Source of the DNA: CALDTK01 sp041744755
GTDB taxonomy: Bacteria > Bacteroidota > Bacteroidia > Chitinophagales > Saprospiraceae
Direction of reading: 5' to 3'
NCBI GenBank assembly: GCA_041744755.1
Contig: JBGTKC010000275.1
Coordinates: 1 to 29,991 of the forward strand
Length of the DNA: 29,991 bases
Under the pieces are notes generated by a model that was given only the letters and a program-made list of their open reading frames with translations, had not been told where the DNA came from and made no database searches. This document shows positions 21,229-29,991 of the stretch, piece by piece. Position 1 is the first letter of the stretch, and each line of letters opens with the position of its first letter. Both the position numbers and the translations under genes were made by a program.

Positions 21229-24200
21229 ATGCACCACTCTACAAAAATGCTGCTCGTAGCGGGGCTACTGCTTTTCAATACCGTGGGTCTGCTGGCCCAG
21301 CAAATCAGCGGCCGCGTCACCGATACCGACAACGAGGCTCTCATCGGCGCCAGCATCCTCCTCCAAGGCACCGCCACCGGGACCGTCACCGACATCAACG
21401 GCCGCTACGAACTCGCGGCCGCCCCCGGCGACAGCCTCGTGGTGAGTTATACCGGCTACGCCACCCAGACCATCGCCGTCCCCGACGAACCTGTGCTCGA
21501 CATCACGCTGGGTAGCGGCGTGGCCCTGAACGAAGTGGTCGTCACGTCATTAGGCATTAGCCGCGACCGTAAATCCCTCGGCTACGCCGTGGAGGAGGTG
21601 AGCGGCGAGCAGCTCATCCAGCAGCGCAACACCAACATCGTCTCGGCGCTCCAAGGCCAGGCCGCCGGGGTGCAGATCACGCAGTCGGGCGGCGGTCCGG
21701 GACAAGCCGCGCGCATCATCATCCGCGGGATCAACTCCCTCGATCCGAACGCCAACAACCAGCCGCTCTTCGTGGTGGACGGCATCCCGATCTCGAACGA
21801 GACCATCACCGCCGGCGGGGGCGACTTCCGCAACGTCTCCAACCGCGCCTCGGACATCAACCCCCAGGACGTCGAGTCGATCTCTATCCTCAAGGGTGGC
21901 GCGGCCACGGCGCTTTACGGCCTGCGCGCCGCCAACGGGGCCGTCATCATCACCACCAAGAAGGGTCAGGCCGGCGAATTGAAGGTAAATTTCTCCACAA
22001 CTGTCGGCACCGAATCCATCAATAAAGTGCCCGAAACCCAGAGCACCTACACCCAGGGCTACCTCGGGGTGTACGACCCCAATTCCTTCTGGCCGAGCTG
22101 GGGCCCGAGCGTCGCCGACGCCCGCCAGCAGGACAATACTCACCCGGCCAGCATCTTCAACAACTACGAGAACGGCTACCAGCGCGGCCGCCAGGTGCAG
22201 ACCAACCTCAGCCTCACCGGCGGCAGCGAGCGCGCCACCTTCCTCACCTCGCTCTCGCACGTGAGCCACTCCGGGGTCCTACCCTTCAGCACTTACCAGA
22301 ACACCAATTTCCGCCTCGGCGGGGAGTTTAAGGCCAGCGACAAGTTTACCTTCGGGGGCACGGTCAACTACATCAACTCCGGAGGCGACCGCGTCAATGC
22401 CAACCGCTACAACGAGAGCCTCACGTACTGGGCCCCACGCGTCGACGTCAAGGACTACCAGTTCCCCAACGGCACGATGAAGGGCTACCGCAACGACGGT
22501 ACAGTGGGCAACAATCCCGTCTACGGCGCGGCTTCCAACAAGTACATCGACGACGTCAACCGCTACATCGGCAACGTTCGCTTCACGTACGCGCCGACGG
22601 ACTTCTTGCGGTTCAATTACGTGCTCGGGCTCGATAACTACACCGACTCCCGCCTGCTGCGCGCCCCGGCCCCACAGGGGCTCGCCAACGAGAACGTCCA
22701 CGAGGACAACGGCGACGGCTTCGTGGAGGAGACCCGGATTGTGGCCCGCGACATCACCTCTAATATCACTGGCATTCTGGCCTTGCCGATCACGGAGGAC
22801 CTCGACTTCCAGCTGCTCGGTGGCTTCGACGTCTTCGACGCCAACTACGACCGCGTCGGGGTGCGCGGGGAGGAGCTCGATATCTACAATCTCTTCTCCG
22901 TCAACAACGCCGCTCAGATCACCTCCAACTCCTTCCTACGGCAGCGGCGGCTCATGGGCCTCTACGGTGATTTGCAGTTGGGCTACCGCAACGCCGTCTA
23001 CCTGTCGCTCACCGGCCGCAACGACTGGTCGAGCACACTGCCGGCGGCCAACCGCTCCTTCTTCTACCCGTCGGTGAGCGCCTCGATCGTCTTCTCGGAA
23101 CTGCTCCAGCTCCCCCGCGCGTTTGACTACGGCAAGCTGCGCGTCAGCTACGCCGGTATCGGTAAGGACACCGAGCCCTACCGGCTCGCCACGGTGTATA
23201 CCAACCCCTCGGGCTTCCCGATCGACGGCACCACGGGCTGGGCGCGCGGCAGCTCGCGAGGCTCGAACACCCTCGTGCCCGAACGCACCAACACTTTCGA
23301 GGTCGGCGTCGAGATGCGGGCCATGCGCAACCGCGCCCGCCTGGAACTTAACTACTACGACGCGACCTCGAGCGACCAGATCATCCCCGTGCCCGTGAGC
23401 CTCGCCACTGGCTACTCGAGCTTCGTGCTCAACGCGGGCTCGATCCGCAACCACGGCGTCGAACTCTCGCTCGGCGGCACGCCCGTCAAGACCACGGATT
23501 TTACCTGGGACATCGGGATCAATTTCACACGTAACTACAACAAGGTGGTCGCGATCACCGAGGGTGTCGAGGAGATCTTCATCGGCTCTTCGTTCGGGTA
23601 CGCCGGCTCTACGGCCAGCATCTTCCTCGTCGAGGGCCAGCCCTACGGCAACATCTACGGGCGCAGCTACAAGCGATACGAACCTACCCTTGACGGGGAT
23701 GCGCCCGGTCCGAAGGTCCTGAACCGCGACGCGCCCATCGTCATTGGCCCCAACGGCTTCCCGGTCGTCGAGACGCAGCAAAAGATCCTCGGTAATACCC
23801 AGCCCAACTGGTTCGGCGCGCTGAACACCACCTTTACTTACAAGGATCTGTCGCTGCGCCTCCTCGTGGACACCCGCCAGGGCGTCCAGAAGTACAACCA
23901 ACTCGACAACTTCATGTCCGCCTTCGGGATCGCCGAGTACACGACCAACCGCGACCAGACCATCGTCTTCGACGGGGTCCTCGCCGACGGGACGCCCAAC
24001 ACCAAACCCGTGTTCCTCGGGCAGGGCACCGGTCCGGACGGCGTCAACTACGGCAACGGCTTCTACCGCAACGTCTACCGCGGCGTCACCGAGAACTTCG
24101 TCGAGGACGCCGACTGGGTGCGGCTGCGCACGGCTAGTCTGCGTTATCAGCTTCCGCAAAACCTTTTCGACGGCAAGGTCCTCGACGGCGCCGCGTTGAC

Positions 24201-24351
24201 CCTGACGGGCAACAACCTCCTACTCGCCACGCCCTTCAGTGGCTTCGACCCCGAGAGCAACGATACCAACGGCAATTCGGGTGACGGATTCGGTGGCTTC
24301 ACCTACCCGGCCGTGCGCTCCTTCCTCCTCACCCTCGACGTAAGACTCTAA
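21229..24351 (+). CDS. SusC/RagA-family TonB-linked outer-membrane transporter
   Basis: A 1040-residue SusC-type transporter. Order: signal peptide (MLLVAGLLLFNTVGLLAQQ region), carboxypeptidase-regulatory-like domain (about 24-100, GRVTDTDNEALIGASILLQG), a TonB plug with NEVVVTSLGISRDRKSLGYA, RNTNIVSALQGQAAGVQITQ and PLFVVDGIPISNE, then a 22-stranded-type barrel to the C-terminus (FTYPAVRSFLLTLDVRL). It imports an oligosaccharide or peptide with energy from TonB, working with the SusD-like lipoprotein encoded two bases downstream. No glycoside hydrolase or peptidase gene is adjacent, so the substrate cannot be inferred. A short-form motif copy GCTTCCGCAAAAC lies at 24150. Confidence 0.97.
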   Translation: MHHSTKMLLVAGLLLFNTVGLLAQQISGRVTDTDNEALIGASILLQGTATGTVTDINGRYELAAAPGDSLVVSYTGYATQTIAVPDEPVLDITLGSGVALNEVVVTSLGISRDRKSLGYAVEEVSGEQLIQQRNTNIVSALQGQAAGVQITQSGGGPGQAARIIIRGINSLDPNANNQPLFVVDGIPISNETITAGGGDFRNVSNRASDINPQDVESISILKGGAATALYGLRAANGAVIITTKKGQAGELKVNFSTTVGTESINKVPETQSTYTQGYLGVYDPNSFWPSWGPSVADARQQDNTHPASIFNNYENGYQRGRQVQTNLSLTGGSERATFLTSLSHVSHSGVLPFSTYQNTNFRLGGEFKASDKFTFGGTVNYINSGGDRVNANRYNESLTYWAPRVDVKDYQFPNGTMKGYRNDGTVGNNPVYGAASNKYIDDVNRYIGNVRFTYAPTDFLRFNYVLGLDNYTDSRLLRAPAPQGLANENVHEDNGDGFVEETRIVARDITSNITGILALPITEDLDFQLLGGFDVFDANYDRVGVRGEELDIYNLFSVNNAAQITSNSFLRQRRLMGLYGDLQLGYRNAVYLSLTGRNDWSSTLPAANRSFFYPSVSASIVFSELLQLPRAFDYGKLRVSYAGIGKDTEPYRLATVYTNPSGFPIDGTTGWARGSSRGSNTLVPERTNTFEVGVEMRAMRNRARLELNYYDATSSDQIIPVPVSLATGYSSFVLNAGSIRNHGVELSLGGTPVKTTDFTWDIGINFTRNYNKVVAITEGVEEIFIGSSFGYAGSTASIFLVEGQPYGNIYGRSYKRYEPTLDGDAPGPKVLNRDAPIVIGPNGFPVVETQQKILGNTQPNWFGALNTTFTYKDLSLRLLVDTRQGVQKYNQLDNFMSAFGIAEYTTNRDQTIVFDGVLADGTPNTKPVFLGQGTGPDGVNYGNGFYRNVYRGVTENFVEDADWVRLRTASLRYQLPQNLFDGKVLDGAALTLTGNNLLLATPFSGFDPESNDTNGNSGDGFGGFTYPAVRSFLLTLDVRL

Positions 24352-24353
24352 TC

Positions 24354-25760
24354 ATGAAGACCCTCTACAGCGCCCTCATCGGGGCCGTCGCTCTGGTCGC
24401 TTTGCCCGCCTGCGACGACTACCTCGACATCAACGACAACCCCAACGCCGCCACCGAGGCCCCGATCAACGGCCTCATGGCCGTGAGCACCCTCAACACC
24501 GGCCTCAACCAGTTCCGCGTCTCGAATGGGTTCGCCGCCTACTACGTCCAGTACCTCGCGAGCCCCAACCAGGCCTCGAGCGTCGACATCTACCAGGAGG
24601 TCGACTTCTCCGGTACCTGGGGCGCGCTCTACCAGGCGATGACCAACGCCTACGACATGATCCAGCTCGGCGAGGAGCGCGGGGGCCAGGACCACGTCGG
24701 CGTCGGGAAGGTGATCACGGCCATGAACCTCGGCCTCGTCGTCGACAGCTGGGGCGACGCGCCTTACAGCGAGGCCTTCACCGGCGCGAATATTACGCCC
24801 GGATACGACTCCGCCGAGGAGCTCTACGCCACGGTCCAGCGCCTCCTCGACGAAGCCATCGCGGCTTTCGCAGCCGAGAGCTTGGTGGACCTCGACGGCG
24901 ACAGTGACTTCATCCACGGCGGCGACATCGACGCCTGGGTCAAGACCGCCTACGCGATGAAGGCCCGCTACGGCCTCCACCTCTCCGAGACGAGCGGCTA
25001 CAACCCCGCCGCCGTACTCGCCGACGTTGACAAGGCCTACACCTCCAACGCCGACGACGCCGAAGTCACCCGCTTCGAGGTACGTAACCCGTGGGCGCAA
25101 GTAGCGCGCAACAACGACAACCTCCTGCTCGGCGGCTGGCTTTCCGAGCAATTCGTCGACGCCCTCAACGGCACGTCCTTCGGGACCGTCGACCCGCGCC
25201 TTTCGATGCTCACCGACACCACCGTGAGCGGGACCTACGCCGGTACGCCCAACGGGGCCGGTCGCCGGGGCGACGGCACGATGGCCGACGAGAGCTACAT
25301 CGAGGAGAAGGGCCCGGTCTCCGGCGCGATGGCCCCACTGACTATCATAAGCTACGCCGAACTCAAGTTCATCGAAGCCGAGGCAGCCCTCGACGCCAAC
25401 CAGCGCGAGCGCGCCCTCGCAGCCTTCCGCGAGGGCGTGCGCGCGAGCATGACCAAGCTCGGCGTCGGCACGGCGGCTGCCGATAGCTACCTCGCCGCTA
25501 ACTACGGCATGCTGACCGCGGCGACCCTGACCGTCGACGACATCTTCCGCGAGAAGTACGTCGCGTTATTCCTCAATCCCGAGACCTGGGTCGACGCCCG
25601 CCGCTACGACTACATGTACAAGGACTTTACGCTTCCGCAAAACGCCGCGACTACCAGCTTCGTCCGCCGACTCCCGTACCCCGACTCTGAGCTCTCGCGC
25701 AACGGCCGCAACGCCCCGGTCGTCTCGGATCTGACGTCTAGGCTGTTCTGGGATCAGTAG
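24354..25760 (+). CDS. SusD/RagB-family surface lipoprotein
   Basis: A 468-residue SusD-like lipoprotein. The signal peptide ends in a lipobox LPAC with lipidated C20, followed by DDYLDINDNPNAATEAP, typical of the SusD-like_2 group. TPR-like helical pairs are visible (WGALYQAMTNAYDMIQLGEE; LYATVQRLLDEAIAAFAAES), together with SYAELKFIEAEAALDAN and the late EKYVALFLNPETWVDARRYD. It caps the SusC barrel and binds substrate on the cell surface. The two-base gap after susC indicates one transcript. A short-form motif copy is at 25631 (TLPQN), echoing LPQN in SusC. Confidence 0.96.
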   Translation: MKTLYSALIGAVALVALPACDDYLDINDNPNAATEAPINGLMAVSTLNTGLNQFRVSNGFAAYYVQYLASPNQASSVDIYQEVDFSGTWGALYQAMTNAYDMIQLGEERGGQDHVGVGKVITAMNLGLVVDSWGDAPYSEAFTGANITPGYDSAEELYATVQRLLDEAIAAFAAESLVDLDGDSDFIHGGDIDAWVKTAYAMKARYGLHLSETSGYNPAAVLADVDKAYTSNADDAEVTRFEVRNPWAQVARNNDNLLLGGWLSEQFVDALNGTSFGTVDPRLSMLTDTTVSGTYAGTPNGAGRRGDGTMADESYIEEKGPVSGAMAPLTIISYAELKFIEAEAALDANQRERALAAFREGVRASMTKLGVGTAAADSYLAANYGMLTAATLTVDDIFREKYVALFLNPETWVDARRYDYMYKDFTLPQNAATTSFVRRLPYPDSELSRNGRNAPVVSDLTSRLFWDQ

Positions 25761-25944
25761 GTTGGGGAAGTGTGTATTGCGCAGTTTAGGGCTCAAGGTG
25801 TACCGGATGTGCAGGTCTGGCGATCTGCGATAGCTTTCGTGCATGGACGCAGCACTTGGGAGCTAGGTAAGCTCGCGCGACCCGAGCCCTCAGTCTCGTC
25901 GGAAATCGCTGGAGCGACCGCACACAAGCCGGCGCTCCGATCGG

Positions 25945-27486
25945 CTAGCCCGGCCGCGCGCCATCCACCCCCATCACCTCGAAGGAAAAGCGCGACCCCT
26001 CGCCGACCACGCTCTCGATCACGAGCCGACTCCCGATCGACTCCACGGTCTCGACCACGGACGCCAGTCCGATCCCGTGCCCGTCTCCGTCGTCGGAGTC
26101 GCCCCGCTCGCCGTAGTTGCTAATCCGGTCGAGCTTGTCCGGCGCGATCCCGCGGCCGTTGTCCTCGACGTAGAGGCGCCAGCGGCTGACTGTACCGAGT
26201 TTCTCGCCCGTCGACGCACCCTCCTCTGCGTCAAGCGGTGAGCCCACGGGCTCCGCGCCGATCGACACCAGCGGCGCACGACCGGACACACCATACTTCA
26301 CGGCATTCGAGATCAGGTTCTGGAAGATCGTGTGCACTTTCGTGGGCTGCACCTGGACGAACGGTAGAGGCGCGACCGAGATCGTGGCGGACTGTTCGTC
26401 GACGAGCTGCGAGAGGTCCTTCTCGATATCGCCAATCAGGCTGTTCAGGTCGAGCGGAATCGCCTTCTCGCCACTCTGGTCGCGTGAGCGCTCTAGCAGC
26501 GTCGAGACCATCGTCTGCATCCTCACCGCACTACTCGACACCATCTCGAGGTAGCTCCCGGGCTCCCCCTCGACGAGCTCGGGGAAGTCCTCCGCGAGGG
26601 CGTCGATCATGCCGTTAATCGTTCGTAGGGGCTGGAGCAGGTCGTGGCTCGTCGTGTAGGCGTAGCGGTCGAGGGCTTGGTTCCGCTCCTCGAGGTGGTG
26701 GATGAGGATGTCGTTGTACTGTTCGAGGCGCTCGCGGCGCTCGATCTCGGTCTGGCGCTCGGTGGCGATCTCGCGATAGCGCTCCCGCTCGACGGCGAGG
26801 GTCCCGATGACGTTCGATAGCTGTCGGTAGATCTTGAAGAGACTGTAGCACAGCACCGCGATCGCGAGCCCGAGTAGGATGTAGACCCAGACCAAGGCCG
26901 TATCCCGGACGCCGGTCCGGCGGTCGAGCAGGCGCTCCTCCTCGGCGCGGATGGCGAGCACGAGGGAGTCGATCTCCTCCATGTACAGCTGGCCGGCATC
27001 CGAATTGAGGACCGCCATGGCCTCGGTCTTGCGCCCGGACCTCACCAAGTCGATGGTGGTCCGTAGCTCGGTCAACTTCGCGCTCGTTATCGACCCAAGT
27101 AGCGCGAGGCGTTCGCGCTGACCGGTGTTTTGATCGACGTGCGCCTCGAGCTTCGCCAGGAGAGCCGTGGCATCGTCGAGCGCCTCGGTCGGCGTTCCTA
27201 AGTAGCGCTCATTTTCGGTAAGCAAATAGCCTCTCTGGGCCGACTCCTCCGCCTGGATGTCGTAGTGGACCTCGCTCAACTCCCGCAGTACCCCAATCGT
27301 GTTCCACGCCAGGTCCGCCTGTCGGCCCTGGAAGTAGAACACGACCAGGACCGCCAACAAAATCATGGCCGCGCTCGCGATCGCGATACGGAGCGGCGAG
27401 AGATTGTCTCTGAAGATCTTCGCGGGGGTGAGCAAGGACGTATCGGTAAGGAGCAGCAAAGTAAACGCTGGCCCGCGAGCTAACAC
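25945..27486 (-). CDS. CHASE3-type sensor histidine kinase
   Basis: A 513-residue membrane kinase. TM1 is about residues 32-52. A CHASE3-like periplasmic helical domain spans about 55-195 (EESAQRGYLLTENERYL is its typical motif), and TM2 is about 198-218. A coiled coil (230-272) leads to the DHp helix with H281 in YAYTTSHDLLQPLRTI. The catalytic domain has N box FQNLISNAVKYG, G1 VEDNGRGIAP and G2 GHGIGLASV. It autophosphorylates on H281; the cognate regulator is not adjacent. The longest frame begins at GTG 27486, but a TTG at codon 18 gives a more compact N-terminus. It faces susD convergently, with 184 non-coding bases between; a regulatory link is unproven. Confidence 0.92.
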   Translation of the reverse strand: MLARGPAFTLLLLTDTSLLTPAKIFRDNLSPLRIAIASAAMILLAVLVVFYFQGRQADLAWNTIGVLRELSEVHYDIQAEESAQRGYLLTENERYLGTPTEALDDATALLAKLEAHVDQNTGQRERLALLGSITSAKLTELRTTIDLVRSGRKTEAMAVLNSDAGQLYMEEIDSLVLAIRAEEERLLDRRTGVRDTALVWVYILLGLAIAVLCYSLFKIYRQLSNVIGTLAVERERYREIATERQTEIERRERLEQYNDILIHHLEERNQALDRYAYTTSHDLLQPLRTINGMIDALAEDFPELVEGEPGSYLEMVSSSAVRMQTMVSTLLERSRDQSGEKAIPLDLNSLIGDIEKDLSQLVDEQSATISVAPLPFVQVQPTKVHTIFQNLISNAVKYGVSGRAPLVSIGAEPVGSPLDAEEGASTGEKLGTVSRWRLYVEDNGRGIAPDKLDRISNYGERGDSDDGDGHGIGLASVVETVESIGSRLVIESVVGEGSRFSFEVMGVDGARPG

Positions 27487-27595
27487 GCGGCCGGACGCGG
27501 CGTACTTCTAACCAAATGTCCGGCGGTCCTCCCGCGTCGCCGTCTCCGTCCCCCGCCCCGCCTCGCCCGCCGGATCACGCGCGAGTTCGAAGGTC

Positions 27596-29491
27596 CTACT
27601 GCACCACCGACACTAGGGATAGCCCACCCGCGCTACCGGCGTTAGCAGGGAGCGCGGTTCTTGCCACCTGCACGGTGGCCAGTCGCCCGTCGGCGAGCCG
27701 CGCCACCTGCGTGACGTAGCCGCGCGTCGGGATGAAGCGCTCGCGCAGACGCGAGGGCCAGCGCGCCACGATAATGCCTGGAGCGTCGGCTGCGCCCGCG
27801 TCCACTGGGGGGGCCACGGCCCCGTAGACGAGGTCACCCCCGGCGCTAAAGGCAATGTCGACCACGCGTAGCGTACCGTAGTCGAGGCGCCCGCGGAAGG
27901 TAAGTTGGCGACTTACGTCAAAACTGTTAGCGAGCCGCGAGGTCACGAAATACGTGCCCGTCGGATCCACGGCGAAAATGTCGGAGGACTGCTCGTTGTC
28001 GCGCTGGAGCACGCCATTGCCGGCGAAGGTGAACTGGCCCACGGGATCGAACTCGAAGTACGCCGGCTCAGCCACGAGCGAGGTGGTGGAGAGGGCCACC
28101 GCACTGCGTTGCCCCGGGACCCGACGGATGGCTCCGGGGCCGCGCGATTGGGGGTTGCTCGCCAGGAGCGCGCCCGTCGTGCGACTGTAGACGCGGTACT
28201 GCCCCGGGCGCACCAGCGGCACCGTACTCGCCACCACGATGAAGCCATCTTCATACACCGCGACGGAGCCCACGGGGTCGATGGTATTGATGAGTCTCGT
28301 GGTGGCGAGGGTGGCGAGGTTCAGCACGTACACGTTGCCGTTGCCGCTCGGGACGAATAGCTCGGACCCGATACCGGCGTCACCGACGGCAAGCTCGCCG
28401 AGCTTCCCGCTCAGGGTGGCCACCGCCGACACGGCCCGCGTGCTCACGTCGTAACGCAGCACCCGCTCCCCCGCGCCGTCGACGAGGAACACGATATTGG
28501 CATCCGTGGGGTGCGCCACCATATCGCTCGGGACGAAGTCGAGGAGGTCGGTCGTCGCGGGCGCGTAGCTCACCACGTTGCTGGTCGCAGCCGCGGCGTT
28601 GCCGGGGGCGTCGACCACGATGCGGTAGCAGATGTTGGCCGCGATAGGCTGCGAACCGGCGTCCACGTAGCTCGTATCCGTGACGCTATTCAGCGTGGCG
28701 ATCGTCTGCCAGTCGCTGAACCCCGGTGCGGCGCAGTCGCCGAGGCCGCGTTGCACACGGTAGCGCTGGAATTCGCGCCCGAGGTAGCGGCTCCAGGAGA
28801 GCCTCGCCTCGGCGGCGGATACGTCCACGGCCGCGAGCCGGATCGTGGCCACGCCCGCGACGTTGACGCCGAGCAGGAGGGTCGTGGTGTTGCCGTCGAT
28901 ATCGGTAGCCGTAGCCGTGAGCTGGTGGAAACCCGGACTTAGGGTTTTGACGAAAGTCAGTCTACCGTTGGCGTCGCCCGTGCCCTCCCCGAGGAGCCCG
29001 TCGAGATTGGAGGTCCAGCGGATGGTGATCTGCTTGCCGGTGCTGTTGTCGTCGCTCGCCGTGGCGTCGAACAGGATCCCCTCGCCGGCCTGGTAGGTGC
29101 CGGTCTGCTGCGGGGCGGTGAGGAAAAGCCGCGGACTGCCGTCGGTGTTGCCGCCGGCGGGTAGCACGATGGGGAGTTGGAGGATGGCCGAGGTGAGGTT
29201 GCCGGGACCGACGTTGACCGCCCGCTTGGCCTGTACGCCGTTGAGCTCCGCGAACACATCGTACGTGCCGACGGCGACGTCCTTGACGGTGGCGCTACCG
29301 AAGGCATCGGTGATGTCCTCGATGCGGCCGATCGGATCGGTGAACACGCGTGCTCCCGCTACCGGCGCGCCGCGTTGGTCGATGACGCTGACCGAGATGT
29401 CGCCCGTGGGTGAGAGCGAGTCGTCCTCGACCTGACAGCCCGCGAACCACACGATGAGGAGAAGCCAGGCGAAAGAAAGAAACGGTTTCAA
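27596..29491 (-). CDS. Multidomain lipoprotein: regulatory-like, PKD-like, FN3-like and beta-propeller
   Basis: A surface or periplasmic lipoprotein of about 631 residues from TTG 29491, which gives an ideal signal MKPFLSFAWLLLIVWFAGC with lipobox FAGC (C19); ATG 29539 would add 16 residues. Order (numbering from C19): carboxypeptidase-regulatory-like domain (SVSVIDQRGAPVAGARVFTD), a PKD/Ig-like domain (IRWTSNLDGLLGEGTGDANG; LTATATDIDGNTT), an FN3-like module (ARLSWSRYLGREFQRYRVQR), then a probable beta-propeller from about residue 320 (FVPSDMVAHPTDANIVFLVD; GELAVGDAGIGSELFVPSGN) to the end. It probably binds or displays at the cell surface; no catalytic motif seen. A two-mismatch motif copy lies at 28944-28957. 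Confidence 0.85.
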   Translation of the reverse strand: MKPFLSFAWLLLIVWFAGCQVEDDSLSPTGDISVSVIDQRGAPVAGARVFTDPIGRIEDITDAFGSATVKDVAVGTYDVFAELNGVQAKRAVNVGPGNLTSAILQLPIVLPAGGNTDGSPRLFLTAPQQTGTYQAGEGILFDATASDDNSTGKQITIRWTSNLDGLLGEGTGDANGRLTFVKTLSPGFHQLTATATDIDGNTTTLLLGVNVAGVATIRLAAVDVSAAEARLSWSRYLGREFQRYRVQRGLGDCAAPGFSDWQTIATLNSVTDTSYVDAGSQPIAANICYRIVVDAPGNAAAATSNVVSYAPATTDLLDFVPSDMVAHPTDANIVFLVDGAGERVLRYDVSTRAVSAVATLSGKLGELAVGDAGIGSELFVPSGNGNVYVLNLATLATTRLINTIDPVGSVAVYEDGFIVVASTVPLVRPGQYRVYSRTTGALLASNPQSRGPGAIRRVPGQRSAVALSTTSLVAEPAYFEFDPVGQFTFAGNGVLQRDNEQSSDIFAVDPTGTYFVTSRLANSFDVSRQLTFRGRLDYGTLRVVDIAFSAGGDLVYGAVAPPVDAGAADAPGIIVARWPSRLRERFIPTRGYVTQVARLADGRLATVQVARTALPANAGSAGGLSLVSVVQ

Positions 29492-29601
29492 GGGCGGTCG
29501 AATTTGGGCAACGACAAAGGTGCACCATCTGTGACACATGGCCGGTCACGGGTACGTGACGAGATGTGGGGAGGGCTACACAACAAAAGTCTTGCCGGCA
29601 T

Positions 29602-29991
29602 TCAGGGCTGAAAGTCGAGATAGGGCCGCAGGCGGGCCAGTTGCTCGGCCTCGATGACGCGGGTGCGGAGCAGGTCGTCGAGCTGGCGGTAGGCACCGTG
29701 CTGGTCGCGGTTGGCCACTACCACTTTGGCCTGCTTCCACGTGATGTAAGGGTGGCGCCAGTCATCGTAGCTCGTGGCGTAGTTGACGCGGATCCGGCGG
29801 CAGCACGCGGCGGAGTCGACGCGGAGGCGGTCGGCGACCCGAAGCAGGGTAGAGTCGCGCGCCCCCGGGGTCTCGAGCACCTGCGCCACGCTCACGAAGC
29901 CCCCGAGGCGCTGGCGGTAGTCGGCCACGCGCATCGCGGTGTACTCGCCGATCCCGCGGATGGCCGAGAGGTCCGTCTCCGAGGCGGCGTT
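29602..29991 (-). CDS. Helix-hairpin-helix (ComEA-like) protein, C-terminal part
   Basis: Partial gene entering from the right edge and ending at TGA 29602-29604. The visible part reads NAASETDLSAIRGIGEYTAM, then RVADYRQRLGGF, a classic helix-hairpin-helix DNA-binding motif (NxA...L..I.GIG...A..I..YR...GGF). A second, weaker hairpin-like unit follows (YITWKQAKVVVANRDQHGAY). ComEA-family proteins bind incoming DNA in the periplasm during natural transformation, but Bacteroidota carry several HhH proteins of other roles. The N-terminus (signal peptide or anchor) lies outside the window, so the role is open. Confidence 0.8.
   Translation of the reverse strand, partial: NAASETDLSAIRGIGEYTAMRVADYRQRLGGFVSVAQVLETPGARDSTLLRVADRLRVDSAACCRRIRVNYATSYDDWRHPYITWKQAKVVVANRDQHGAYRQLDDLLRTRVIEAEQLARLRPYLDFQP

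Noticed and set aside
22936..24159. 407-codon open frame antisense to susC, and similar long antisense frames at 21550-22269 and 24348-25151
   Set aside because: They mirror the codon structure of the GC-rich susC/susD genes, encode Val/Asp/Gly/Arg-rich low-information sequence, and match no family pattern.
24840..24885. GCGGCTTTCGCAGCC in susD as a motif copy
   Set aside because: It shares only the first half and lacks the invariant CAAAAC end.

Overview
The window looks like a chromosomal segment of a GC-rich member of the Bacteroidota, probably Saprospiria/Lewinella-like. The lineage is inferred from a SusC/SusD pair, an outer-membrane beta-barrel TonB receptor with a carboxypeptidase-regulatory-like N-terminus, Bacteroidota-style lipoproteins, and start codons mostly lacking Shine-Dalgarno sequences. 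No tRNA, rRNA, CRISPR array, transposase or integrase was seen.

Layout. 1-2655: uronate/pectin catabolism, with the end of kduD, then kduI and uxaC, co-directional. 2743-7759 (minus): a DUF819 membrane protein, a YceI-like protein, an unrecognised AT-richer gene, a MacB/FtsX-type permease without its ATPase, and a subfamily-I haloalkane dehalogenase-like hydrolase. 7938-15660: an accessory, decaying zone. It holds a frameshifted GNAT acetyltransferase, a small protein coupled to a HEPN-like gene broken by one amber codon, a TonB receptor split by one amber codon, a metallophosphoesterase remnant, an intact PAP2 phosphatase, a short HD-like remnant, two AT-richer orphan genes separated by an attC-like site, and a fragment that seems to join response-regulator and histidine-kinase pieces. 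15693-20692: DUF4056 protein, PH-like membrane protein, LpxR-like outer-membrane protein, dnaN and a YedK/HMCES-type SRAP protein. 21229-29991: susC-susD, a CHASE3 histidine kinase, a large multidomain lipoprotein with a probable beta-propeller, and the end of a helix-hairpin-helix protein.

Two repeat systems overlie this gene map and are the main discovery candidates. First, the 14-mer GCTTTCGCCAAAAC occurs exactly ten times on both strands (chance expectation about 0.0002 for equal base use), with many near copies. It lies inside unrelated genes in different reading frames and also between genes, resembling the behaviour of DNA uptake sequences or other genome-wide marker words. Second, many genes are followed at or just after the stop codon by short tandem repeats built on TTGAAGG/GTGAAGG or TTGATTGG. 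These often face an inverted array across a GC-rich core, giving large intergenic hairpins.

Three genes between 8.8 and 12.3 kb each carry an in-frame TAG within otherwise recognisable coding sequence. Because TAG also ends several intact genes here, ordinary gene decay or sequence error is more likely than recoding.
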